Positions 8,075 to 15,754 of a stretch of DNA of 37,461 nucleotides are shown here, one piece after another. Under the pieces are notes generated by a model. That model was given only the letters and a program-made list of their open reading frames with translations, was not told the DNA's origin and did not search any database. The translations under genes and the position numbers were made by a program. The stretch is from contig JAADEB010000050.1 of the NCBI GenBank assembly GCA_013153655.1, forward strand, positions 1 to 37,461. Reading direction: 5' to 3'. The DNA is from Chlorobiota bacterium (GTDB lineage Bacteria > Bacteroidota > Bacteroidia > Flavobacteriales > Flavobacteriaceae). Every line of letters starts with the position of its first letter. Position 1 is the first letter of the stretch.

Positions 8075-8076
8075 AC

Positions 8077-8613
8077 ATGATAACGAAAAACACATATAAC
8101 AAAACACCCGGCGAATTGGCGGAAAAAATCCAACAAAAAGTAAGCCGTTACGGCTTGTTTAATCCCCGTTTGGAAATTTTCAAAAATCCGGTGCTTTCGC
8201 GCCGCATGGAAATCATAGCCGAAATCAACGGAGTGAAATTCATCAACGATTCGGCCGCAAGCAGCGTCAACGCCACCTATTACAGCCTCAACCGCCTCAA
8301 CGGAGAAGTGATTTGGATTGTGTGCAACGACCGTCCGGAAACCGCCTTCGAGGAATTGGCCACGGCCTTGGCCTTCAAAACCCGTCATATCATCGCCTGC
8401 GGAAAGGCCGCCGAGCGCTTGGAAAAACTCTTCGGCGCACGCATCCCCGTAACGCCCGCCCGCAACGCGGAACATGCCGTGAAATGGGCTTCGCGTATAG
8501 CCGTGGAAGGCGGTTATGTTTTGTTCTCACCGGCCTCACCCAACGACCGGTATGCCACGGAAAAACTTTCTTCCCGGTTTAAAAATGCCGTCAAAAAACT
8601 AAAAAATTCATGA
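8077..8613 (+). CDS. Stand-alone MurD C-terminal domain protein (MurD remnant, predicted non-catalytic)
   Basis: The 178-residue product aligns only with the C-terminal, amino-acid-binding domain of MurD (UDP-MurNAc-L-Ala:D-Glu ligase). The domain begins near residue 40 (SRRMEIIAEINGVKFINDS) and ends with VLFSPAS and a terminal RFKNAVKKL helix. The N-terminal UDP-binding domain and the ATPase domain with its P-loop are missing. Within the remaining domain, NDSKATN is NDSAASS (57-63), the LGGxDKG-type strand end is IVCNDRPE, and SPACASxDxF is SPASPNDRY. The lysine, threonine and serine contacts of E. coli MurD are therefore lost. The frame is intact, starts 2 nt after mraY and overlaps ftsW by 4 nt. 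It is either a decaying relic or a repurposed domain. It cannot be an active ligase alone. Confidence 0.85.
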   Translation: MITKNTYNKTPGELAEKIQQKVSRYGLFNPRLEIFKNPVLSRRMEIIAEINGVKFINDSAASSVNATYYSLNRLNGEVIWIVCNDRPETAFEELATALAFKTRHIIACGKAAERLEKLFGARIPVTPARNAEHAVKWASRIAVEGGYVLFSPASPNDRYATEKLSSRFKNAVKKLKNS

Positions 8614-9773
8614 TATCCTTTCCCGGACATATCACTCGCATGCAAAAATACGGTGACAAACCCCTGTTGGTTACCATTGCCATACTTACGGTCATTTCCT
8701 TTGCGGCCGCATTCAGTACCAGCAGCAACCTGGTCAATACCTACCGGCTGCACGACCCTTATTATTATTTGTTCAAACATTTTCTGTTGGTGGTAATCGC
8801 TTTGATTATATTTTTGGTTACCACGGCCGTTCCCTACCGGCTCTATCGCCGTTATGCTTATTTTATCATGGGGGGAACTTTGCTTTTATTGCTTTATACC
8901 GACCTCTTCGGTCAAGCCGCCGGCGGCGACGGGGCCCGCCGATGGATTCGTCTCGGCATTTTGAGCATCCAGCCGTCCATCATTGCCCTTACGGTCAGCC
9001 TGATTTTTACGGCCTCCTATTTGAGCCGCCAACAAAAACAGGAAACCCCTTTTAGCGAGGACCTGAAAAAATACTGGATATGGCTCTTCGCGCTCACGGG
9101 ATTGGTGGTCATCTACAACAACTCCACGGCCATCCTCATTTTCGGCCTTAATATGATTCTCCTTTTTCTGGGCGACTACGGATTCAAGAAAATTTTCTAT
9201 GCCATGGCCATGAGTCTGGTTTTGCTCATTGTTTATTTCCTGGCGGCCAAAGCTTTTCCGCAATATATCCCCAACCGTATCGATACGGCCGTCAAACGGG
9301 TAATGCGGTTCATGGACAAGGACGACAAGGACGAATTGGAGATACAGCCTCTTCGTGCCAAGATGGCCATCGCGTCGGGAAGGTTGTTTCGTTTCGCTCC
9401 CGGCAAGAGCGTTCAGAAAAACCTGCTTTCGCAATCTTCATCGGATTTTATCTATGCCATTTTGATTGAGGAATACGGCTTGGTGTTTGGCGGATTGGCG
9501 GTTTTGGCCTTGTACTTTATATTGGCGTTTCGCATCCTGGGAATTTCGCGAATGACGGAAAATTATTTCCGAAAAATTTTGGTCATTGCCGTGGGACTCC
9601 CCATTATTTTTCAAGCCTTGATCAACATGTCGGTGGCTTCGGGATTGATTCCCGTCACGGGTCAACCTTTACCCATCCTGAGTGCCGGCGGTACCACCCT
9701 TTTTATGACCGCCTTTGCCTTGGGTATTATCACTCATATCAGCATGCAAATACGAAAAGAACAACATGAATAA
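8610..9773 (+). CDS. ftsW: Septal peptidoglycan polymerase FtsW (SEDS family)
   Basis: This 387-residue polytopic membrane protein of the SEDS family polymerises lipid II at the septum with FtsI. Visible family features are GARRWIRLG at 108-116, the extracellular loop segment KSVQKNLL followed by SSSDFIYAI with the presumed catalytic Asp279, the EEYG motif, and GQPLPILSAGGTTLF near the end. One departure stands out: the QPSExxK motif reads QPSIIAL (121-127), so the conserved Glu and Lys are missing. The start overlaps the MurD-domain gene by 4 nt, and the end overlaps murG by 8 nt. Confidence 0.93.
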   Translation: MISFPGHITRMQKYGDKPLLVTIAILTVISFAAAFSTSSNLVNTYRLHDPYYYLFKHFLLVVIALIIFLVTTAVPYRLYRRYAYFIMGGTLLLLLYTDLFGQAAGGDGARRWIRLGILSIQPSIIALTVSLIFTASYLSRQQKQETPFSEDLKKYWIWLFALTGLVVIYNNSTAILIFGLNMILLFLGDYGFKKIFYAMAMSLVLLIVYFLAAKAFPQYIPNRIDTAVKRVMRFMDKDDKDELEIQPLRAKMAIASGRLFRFAPGKSVQKNLLSQSSSDFIYAILIEEYGLVFGGLAVLALYFILAFRILGISRMTENYFRKILVIAVGLPIIFQALINMSVASGLIPVTGQPLPILSAGGTTLFMTAFALGIITHISMQIRKEQHE

Positions 9774-10869
9774 GAAGGTCGGCACATACAGCTTTTTGAT
9801 CAGCGGCGGCGGAACGGGCGGCCATATCTTTCCCGCCCTCAGCATTGCCCGCGAACTGGAAAAACAAACCGGTGGCGCACGTATTCATTTCGTTGGCGCT
9901 CGCGGCCGTATGGAGATGGAAAAAGTTCCCCAAGCCGGATACGAAATAACCGGCCTGCCCATTGCCGGCCTGCAACGCAAGAAATGGTGGAAAAACCTGG
10001 CCTTGCCTTTCAAGGTTATGGGAAGCCTGTGGGGTTCATACCGCTTGCTGAAACGTTTCTGTCCGGATGCGGTCATCGGCACGGGGGGATATGCTTCGCT
10101 TCCTTTGCTGTGGACTGCACAGCGCATGGGTATTCCCACTTATATTCAGGAACAAAATTCCTATCCCGGCATCAGCAACAAAATCCTGGGACGTAAGGCA
10201 CGCAAAATTTTTACCGCTTACGACGAAGCGGCGGCCTTTTTCGACAAAAACAAAATCGTCAAAACGGGCAATCCCGTGCGGGAAGATATCCGTGCGGAAC
10301 GTCAAGCTTCCCAAGAAGATTACAGCGGATTCGGTTTGCAGGCGGACAAACCCGTTATATTTATCACGGGCGGAAGCCTCGGGTCGGCGGCCATCAACCG
10401 GCGTATAGCAAAGTGGGTGGAGGAAGGCCTGCCGGAAAACCTGCAATTGCTTTGGCAAACCGGTAAACTTTACTACGATCGCTACCGTTCCCTGGAATCG
10501 GACAAAGTGCGCATCATGCCCTTTATTAAGGATATGAACAAGGCCTACACGGTGGCCGACATCATCGTGTCGCGTGCCGGAGCCGGAACCTTGTCGGAAT
10601 TGGCCTTGGTGGGCAAACCCGTCATACTGATTCCTTCGCCCAATGTGGCCGAGGATCATCAAACCAAGAACGCCCGTGCCTTCGAACGGCAACAGGCGGC
10701 CATTCTCTTGCCCGAAAAAGACTTGGAAGCGCTTCCCAAACGTATAGCGGAACTCATTGCCGACAAGGAGCTCCGTCAACGCTTGTCGGAGAATCTGGCC
10801 AAAGCGGCCAGGCCCGGCGCCACGGCCCGCATTGTGGAAACCATACTAAACGACCTGAAACAAGCATGA
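9766..10869 (+). CDS. murG: Lipid II synthase MurG (UDP-GlcNAc transferase)
   Basis: This 367-residue GT-B glycosyltransferase adds GlcNAc to lipid I on the cytoplasmic face of the membrane to give lipid II. Motifs are GGGTGGH at 14-20, GTGGYASLP at 105-113, EQNSYPGISNK at 129-139, GGSLGS at 202-207 and SRAGAGTLSE at 269-278 in the UDP-GlcNAc-binding half. The ATG at 9766 was chosen over an in-frame start at 9715 because the glycine-rich loop then lies at its usual distance from the N-terminus. It overlaps ftsW by 8 nt and ftsQ by 4 nt. No murC follows, unlike the usual order in this phylum. Confidence 0.96.
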   Translation: MNKKVGTYSFLISGGGTGGHIFPALSIARELEKQTGGARIHFVGARGRMEMEKVPQAGYEITGLPIAGLQRKKWWKNLALPFKVMGSLWGSYRLLKRFCPDAVIGTGGYASLPLLWTAQRMGIPTYIQEQNSYPGISNKILGRKARKIFTAYDEAAAFFDKNKIVKTGNPVREDIRAERQASQEDYSGFGLQADKPVIFITGGSLGSAAINRRIAKWVEEGLPENLQLLWQTGKLYYDRYRSLESDKVRIMPFIKDMNKAYTVADIIVSRAGAGTLSELALVGKPVILIPSPNVAEDHQTKNARAFERQQAAILLPEKDLEALPKRIAELIADKELRQRLSENLAKAARPGATARIVETILNDLKQA

Positions 10870-11594
10870 AACAACGCCTGCAACATATCATGATTTTCAC
10901 GGCCGCCGCCATGCTGGTGTCGCTCATGGGTTGGAGTGCGCATACGGCCTGGAAGAAAGCCGTAAAAAAGGTGGGGCCGGAAGCGGAAATCGGTATTTTG
11001 CCTAAGGACAAACATTATATCCTGAAAAGAGATATTATGAATATTGTCCGGCAAACTTCCACTGCCGAAAAAGACAAAGACATACATGCTTACCTGAAAC
11101 ACCTGGAAAACAGGCTTGAAAATCATCCCCTCATCACCCGTGCGGATGTGTGGTTTACACCGGACGGAAAAATCCATATTCGCGCCTATCAAATCGAACC
11201 CATTGCGCTGGCCGAAACCTCCGGCGGATGGAAATACTTGACCCGCGAAGGAGAAATGGCACCCGTGTCGCCCTACCAAAAAACCGTTTTGCCTAAAATC
11301 AAGGGCGTGGGCGAAGCGGAAGAAATAAAAAAACTTTACCCGCTCATGGAATATATCTACACCCGTCCTTCCTTGCGAAATGCCGTCAAAAGCCTTCGTT
11401 ACGACGGCCGGAAATGGTGGCTTTATGCCTACACGCTGCCGGTGCCCGCCATCTTGGGCGACACCACCGGTTTCCGGGAAAAACTCTATAAATACCGTGT
11501 GATTTCATCCTATTTACACGCCCAAAAATCCTATCCCTATACGGGAATCGACCTTAGATACAAAAATCAAATCGTTTGTAGCAAAAACCTCTAA
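10866..11594 (+). CDS. ftsQ: Cell division protein FtsQ
   Basis: This 242-residue bitopic protein has a single N-terminal transmembrane segment at about 8-28 and a periplasmic domain. Sequence conservation in FtsQ is low. The call rests on topology, the segment ENHPLITRADVWFTPDGKIHIRAYQIEPIA (typical of the FtsQ beta domain, where strand turns read as x-P-D-G) and position between murG and ftsA. FtsQ bridges FtsL/DivIC and the septal synthase. It overlaps murG by 4 nt and lies 10 nt before ftsA. No recognisable POTRA signature stands out by eye. Confidence 0.88.
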   Translation: MKQRLQHIMIFTAAAMLVSLMGWSAHTAWKKAVKKVGPEAEIGILPKDKHYILKRDIMNIVRQTSTAEKDKDIHAYLKHLENRLENHPLITRADVWFTPDGKIHIRAYQIEPIALAETSGGWKYLTREGEMAPVSPYQKTVLPKIKGVGEAEEIKKLYPLMEYIYTRPSLRNAVKSLRYDGRKWWLYAYTLPVPAILGDTTGFREKLYKYRVISSYLHAQKSYPYTGIDLRYKNQIVCSKNL

Positions 11595-11604
11595 ACCCAT
11601 CGCC

Positions 11605-13005
11605 ATGACAGAACAACAAGCGCCCATGCAGGAAAAGAAAAAACTCACCGTAGCCCTCGATGTGGGAACCACCAAAGTGGTGGCCGTGGCCGGCTACCTG
11701 GACGAGCACGGCAAAATCAAAGTGGCAGATTATGCCATTTTGCAAAATACGGGTATGGTCCAAGGGGAAATTTTCAATCTGATGGAAACTTCCCAAGCCA
11801 TCAAACACGTGATTAACGAACTCTCGGAAAAAATCCATCAGGATATCACCCATGTGACGGTGGGAATTTCCGGCGATCATATCCAAACCATTTATACCCG
11901 GGATTATATCATTCGCGACAATCCCGAAGAATTGATCATGGAAACGGATATCGAAAAACTCACCCAACGCGCCAGCCAATCCATCACCTTGGAAGACCAA
12001 GCCGAAATTCTGGAAATCATTCCGCAAGGTTATTTTATCGACAACAAATTGGTCAACGGGTCGCCCGTGGGTACCATCGGCAAGAGGTTCGAGGGATCAT
12101 TCCTCGTTATTCTGGGCAAAACCAAGAAAATCAGCAAATTGGCGCGAAGTATCAAAATGGCGGGACTGGAAATCGAAGATATTTTCCTGCAACCCATTGC
12201 CTCGGCACGGGCGGTATTGAAAAAACCGCAATGCAATTTGGGCGTGGTCTTGATTGACATCGGCGGCGGTACCACCGACATCCTGATTTGCAACAAGGGC
12301 GCCATTCGCTTTACGGGCATCATCCCTTCGGGCGGCGATTATCTTACCGAGGAAATCTACAAACATTTTCATATCGAACCCAAAACGGCCGAAAGCATCA
12401 AGCTTAAATACGGCTCCACCATGCTCAACTCCGAAGACCGCAAAAAAGTGTATCGCATCAATTTGGAATGGTCCATTCATCCTTTTGAATTCAAACTGGA
12501 AACCCTATCGAACCTGATACGGGTGAAACTGGACCTGATTGCTTCGCAAATTGAAAAATTCATTCAGGAATACCAAAGCTTTTTCCCCGGCGAAATCATT
12601 TCCCAAGGCATCGTGATTACGGGAGGCGGATCCCAATTGAAAAATATGGTGCAATACATGCAATACAAATTGGGAACGGATGTGTATTTGGGCAAACCGG
12701 GCATGCTGCTGGCTCCTTCCAAAACTTCGGAAAAATTGTCAAAACCCCAATTTTCCACCGTCATCGGATTGCTCCAAATGGCCTTGGAGAAAAACGATGC
12801 GGAAACCGCCCTTTTCGACCGGGAAAAACAGGAAAAACCTCAACGCAACAACTTTGTTCCCAAATCCGAAGTCCATGCGGAAACCTCCGGACCGGAAGAC
12901 AAGACGGAAGAAACCTCCTATGAAGAGGAAAGCAAAAAGAAAAGCATTTTCAGCATACTGAACAAAATTTTCGGCAAAACCATCGACGAAGCCAACAAAA
13001 ACTAA
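11605..13005 (+). CDS. ftsA: Cell division protein FtsA (actin-like membrane tether)
   Basis: This 466-residue actin-fold ATPase anchors FtsZ to the membrane. Motifs include phosphate loop 1 (LDVGTTKVVAVAG, about 18-30), the second phosphate loop (DIGGGTTD) and the adenosine motif ITGGGSQLKNM. After the core there is a Glu/Lys/Pro-rich linker of about 50 residues. The protein then ends in an amphipathic helix, KKKSIFSILNKIFGKTI, the expected membrane-targeting sequence. It sits 10 nt after ftsQ and 5 nt before ftsZ, so the stoichiometric pair is co-transcribed. Confidence 0.96.
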   Translation: MTEQQAPMQEKKKLTVALDVGTTKVVAVAGYLDEHGKIKVADYAILQNTGMVQGEIFNLMETSQAIKHVINELSEKIHQDITHVTVGISGDHIQTIYTRDYIIRDNPEELIMETDIEKLTQRASQSITLEDQAEILEIIPQGYFIDNKLVNGSPVGTIGKRFEGSFLVILGKTKKISKLARSIKMAGLEIEDIFLQPIASARAVLKKPQCNLGVVLIDIGGGTTDILICNKGAIRFTGIIPSGGDYLTEEIYKHFHIEPKTAESIKLKYGSTMLNSEDRKKVYRINLEWSIHPFEFKLETLSNLIRVKLDLIASQIEKFIQEYQSFFPGEIISQGIVITGGGSQLKNMVQYMQYKLGTDVYLGKPGMLLAPSKTSEKLSKPQFSTVIGLLQMALEKNDAETALFDREKQEKPQRNNFVPKSEVHAETSGPEDKTEETSYEEESKKKSIFSILNKIFGKTIDEANKN

Positions 13006-13010
13006 AAGCC

Positions 13011-14951
13011 ATGATCTCAGGAACCGACATCGTAACCTTCAAGGATTTGAAGACCCAAATTTCCAAGCTCATAAAAGTGATCGGCGTAGGCGGCGCCGGC
13101 ACCAATGCCGTGAACTACATGTTTTCCAAAGACCCTTTGGATCAAGTGGAATATATCGTCTGCAACACGGACGCACAGGCACTCAAAGCCAGCCCCGTTC
13201 CCCGTAAAATCCAAATCGGTAAGAGCCTGACCAAAGGCTTGGGGGCCGGCAGCAATCCCAGTATCGGCCAACAAGCGGCGGAAGAAGACATGAACGAAAT
13301 CCGCGACATGCTGTCGAAAAATACGAAGATGGTGTTTATCACAGCCGGGCTGGGCGGCGGAACCGGAACGGGTGCGGCTCCCGAAATCGCCAAGTTGGCC
13401 AACGAATTGGGATTGCTCACCGTGGCCGTGGTGACCAAACCTTTCGAATACGAAGGCGAACGCCGCAGAAAACAAGCGGAAAAAGGCTTGGAAAAGATCA
13501 AGAAATATGTGGATTCGCTCATTGTGATTAACAATGAAAAAATCATCGAAGTGTATGGCGATTTGGGCTGGAAAGAAGCCTTTTCCAAATCCGATGAAGT
13601 GCTGAGCAATGCCGTCAGGAGTGTTACCAAGGTGATTACCGACAATTACGAAATCAACGTGGACTTTAATGATGTGGAAGCCGTTCTGAAAAAAAGCGGT
13701 ACCGCCCTGATTGCTTCGGCCGAAGCCCAGGGAGCCAACCGTGCCACCGAGGTGGTCCGCAAAGTGCTGGATTCGCCGCTTTTGGAAGAAAACCACATCC
13801 AGGGCGCCAAAGACCTGCTCCTGCTTATCCTTTCCGGAGAAGACCAAATCACGGTAAACGAAATTTCCCGCATCAACAAAGACCTTAAAAAAGCCGCACA
13901 AAATCCCCAACTCAATATTATTCAAGGACTGGGCGAAGTGCCGTCGCTGGGAAATAAAATTTCCGTTACCATCATTGCCACCGGTTTCGAACAATCGGGT
14001 GAAAACAAGGAACAAACCCTCGAAGAAGACGGGAAAATTATCGTAGTTACCTCGCCGGATCAACCCGTGATCATCGATATGCCGGAACAGGATTTCGATG
14101 AAGCGGACGAAGATTTGGCGACGGAACAACCTGCCGGAGAACGGGAACAACCGGAGACCGGCAAAGAACAAGAAGAAACCGTCACCGCCACTTCCGAGGA
14201 CGCTCCGGACGACGTAGAAAAAGAATGGACCTTGTTCTATAACGAACAAAAGAATGCCTCACCCGTTATGACGAATGAGGAAGCCGGCTCCTCACAACCC
14301 GGCGAAAAAAGCAACACGGCGGCCGAAGAAAAAGAGGAATCCCCCGCGGCATCTCCCGCAAGCGTAGCCCATGACCCGGCGGATACCGAAAACGATGCCA
14401 CACTCCCTACCCAACCCGAATGGGACCATATCGAAGACCAAGCCGATCCCGTGGATAATATGGAAAAAACCTCCGTGGTACAACCCGGCCTCTTCGACAA
14501 CCTGGAAGCCGCGGCAGAACACGGGAATGAAAACACCGGCCCGAAAGAAACCGCCTCTGAAAACGCTACGGCCGAAAACCAAAACGACCCGCTTCCCGGG
14601 AACGACCGGGAAGAAAAAATCCTGATCGAAGAAGAACTCACAGAATCCGCCGAAGACGATATGATGCACGACCTGATGCTCAAACGCATGCAATCCGATG
14701 CCACCGCCTCCGAACCCGTTTCGTCCGGAACGGCAAGCAAACCGGCCGAACCCCCCACCATGGAAAAAAGGCTTCACCGCACAGAAAACATCCTGGAAAA
14801 ACAACGTTTGAAAAAATTCATGTACAAATTCCAAAAAAACTTCGCCGGACCCGTCATTCCGGGACATAATAAACCCACGCAAATCAATCTTAATTCCCCT
14901 CGCCGTCCTTGGGACGAAGACGAAAGCTATTTGAACCAAAAATTCGATTAA
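13011..14951 (+). CDS. ftsZ: Cell division protein FtsZ with long acidic C-terminal linker
   Basis: This 646-residue tubulin homologue forms the cytokinetic ring. The GTPase core (about 18-330) is complete: IGVGGAGTNAV at 24-34, the tubulin signature GGGTGTG at 115-121 and the T7 catalytic loop NVDFNDVEAV at 216-225 with Asp218 and Asp221. From about 330 to 590 the chain is a low-complexity linker rich in Glu, Asp, Ala, Pro and Thr. It is followed by a basic helical stretch (586-610) and a conserved-looking tail, RRPWDEDESYLNQKFD, likely to bind FtsA. The tail is roughly four times longer than in E. coli FtsZ, though long tails are usual in flavobacteria. Confidence 0.97.
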   Translation: MISGTDIVTFKDLKTQISKLIKVIGVGGAGTNAVNYMFSKDPLDQVEYIVCNTDAQALKASPVPRKIQIGKSLTKGLGAGSNPSIGQQAAEEDMNEIRDMLSKNTKMVFITAGLGGGTGTGAAPEIAKLANELGLLTVAVVTKPFEYEGERRRKQAEKGLEKIKKYVDSLIVINNEKIIEVYGDLGWKEAFSKSDEVLSNAVRSVTKVITDNYEINVDFNDVEAVLKKSGTALIASAEAQGANRATEVVRKVLDSPLLEENHIQGAKDLLLLILSGEDQITVNEISRINKDLKKAAQNPQLNIIQGLGEVPSLGNKISVTIIATGFEQSGENKEQTLEEDGKIIVVTSPDQPVIIDMPEQDFDEADEDLATEQPAGEREQPETGKEQEETVTATSEDAPDDVEKEWTLFYNEQKNASPVMTNEEAGSSQPGEKSNTAAEEKEESPAASPASVAHDPADTENDATLPTQPEWDHIEDQADPVDNMEKTSVVQPGLFDNLEAAAEHGNENTGPKETASENATAENQNDPLPGNDREEKILIEEELTESAEDDMMHDLMLKRMQSDATASEPVSSGTASKPAEPPTMEKRLHRTENILEKQRLKKFMYKFQKNFAGPVIPGHNKPTQINLNSPRRPWDEDESYLNQKFD

Positions 14952-14972
14952 CTTGCAAAAAAAAGATGCCCT

Positions 14973-15422
14973 ATGACACTGGAACAAAAAGTAATGCAAG
15001 CCCTCAAAGAGGCCATGAAAGAAAAAAATAAGGACAAACTGGACGCTTTGCGCGCCATCAAATCGGCTATTTTGCTGGAAAAAACCAAAGGAAGCTCCAA
15101 AGAACTCAGCGAAGCCGACGAACTGAAATTGCTTCAAAAACTGGTGAAACAACGCAAGGAAAGTGCCGATATATACCTCCAACAAAACCGCAAGGATTTG
15201 GCCGAAACCGAATTAAACCAAATCAAAGTCATCGAACAATTCCTGCCCGAACAAATGAGCGAAGAAGAAATCGAAGCCGAAGTACGAAAAATCATCGAGC
15301 AAACCGGTGCCTCGTCCATGCGCGACATGGGTAAAGTGATGGGTATTGCTTCCAAAGCCATGGCCGGCCGCGCCGACGGAAAAACCATTTCGGGAATTGT
15401 CAAAAAGCTATTGACATCATAA
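14973..15422 (+). CDS. GatB/YqeY domain protein
   Basis: The 149-residue protein covers the whole YqeY family: an N-terminal helical domain with RAIKSAILLEKTK and a C-terminal GatB tail-like domain with MRDMGKVMGIASKAMAGRADGKTISGIVKKLL. The C-terminal part resembles the tRNA-binding tail of GatB amidotransferase subunits and Gln-tRNA synthetase extensions, but the cellular role of stand-alone YqeY is not settled. It follows ftsZ by 21 nt. Linkage to ftsZ is common in Bacteroidota, so it is likely the last gene of the cluster transcript. No obvious hairpin terminator follows. Confidence 0.92.
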   Translation: MTLEQKVMQALKEAMKEKNKDKLDALRAIKSAILLEKTKGSSKELSEADELKLLQKLVKQRKESADIYLQQNRKDLAETELNQIKVIEQFLPEQMSEEEIEAEVRKIIEQTGASSMRDMGKVMGIASKAMAGRADGKTISGIVKKLLTS

Positions 15423-15492
15423 TTGATAAATCTCTCGGATACATTTTAATGCTTTTTGAATTCCTAAATGCAAGTTTATGGAATAAAATTTG

Positions 15493-15500
15493 TATATTTG
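15493..15500 (+). promoter_or_regulatory. -7 promoter element of the AT-rich two-gene cassette
   Basis: TATATTTG fits TAnnTTTG exactly and lies 17 bp before the ATG at 15518. The -33 region is unconvincing: no TTG lies 19-21 bp upstream. The element suggests transcription separate from the division cluster. Confidence 0.55.
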
Positions 15501-15517
15501 TAATAAATTCATTTGAG

Positions 15518-15754
15518 ATGAAGTTTAACTTCTATAAATTCATTTCATTTCTTACTTCTTTATTAGACATGTTTTCTGGTAAATATGAAACCCGAAATCC
15601 AGCCATACAATCACTAAAAAAAGACATTCTTTTTCCTCAAACACCCGGTAACTTTTATCTTGATAAACAAAACTTATCTATGGATATATTTAATATCCTC
15701 GGCGATTTAAAAAAAAGTTTTGAAGATTATAAAAATAAAAACATAAAAAGTTGA
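15518..15754 (+). CDS. Small protein of unknown function, first gene of a two-gene cassette
   Basis: The 78-residue product is basic, has a hydrophobic N-terminal segment (about residues 4-18) that could be a membrane contact or weak signal anchor, and has a C-terminal Lys/Asp/Asn-rich helix. I do not recognise the family. The ATG at 15518 is preferred to an in-frame codon at 15449 because a promoter -7 element lies between them. Its TGA stop overlaps the TTG start of the DUF2335 gene, so the two are probably made together. Base composition is far more AT-rich than the flanking genes, suggesting recent acquisition. Confidence 0.6.
   Translation: MKFNFYKFISFLTSLLDMFSGKYETRNPAIQSLKKDILFPQTPGNFYLDKQNLSMDIFNILGDLKKSFEDYKNKNIKS

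Noticed and set aside
8017..8076. Longer start for the MurD-domain gene inside mraY
   Set aside because: It would use a non-ATG start within the mraY end, and the added residues do not resemble MurD. The ATG at 8077, 2 nt after the mraY stop, fits the tight spacing of the cluster.
7000..8076. A frameshifted murD N-terminus hidden upstream of the MurD domain
   Set aside because: The whole stretch is occupied by an intact mraY with all motifs, and no P-loop GTNGKTT is encoded in another frame there.
13017..14249. 410-codon open frame antisense to ftsZ
   Set aside because: Shadow of the ftsZ codon pattern. No domain, and ftsZ has all its motifs.
15449..15517. Upstream extension of the small cassette protein
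   Set aside because: The in-frame start at 15449 lies before the -7 promoter box at 15493-15500, so it would not be in the predicted transcript.
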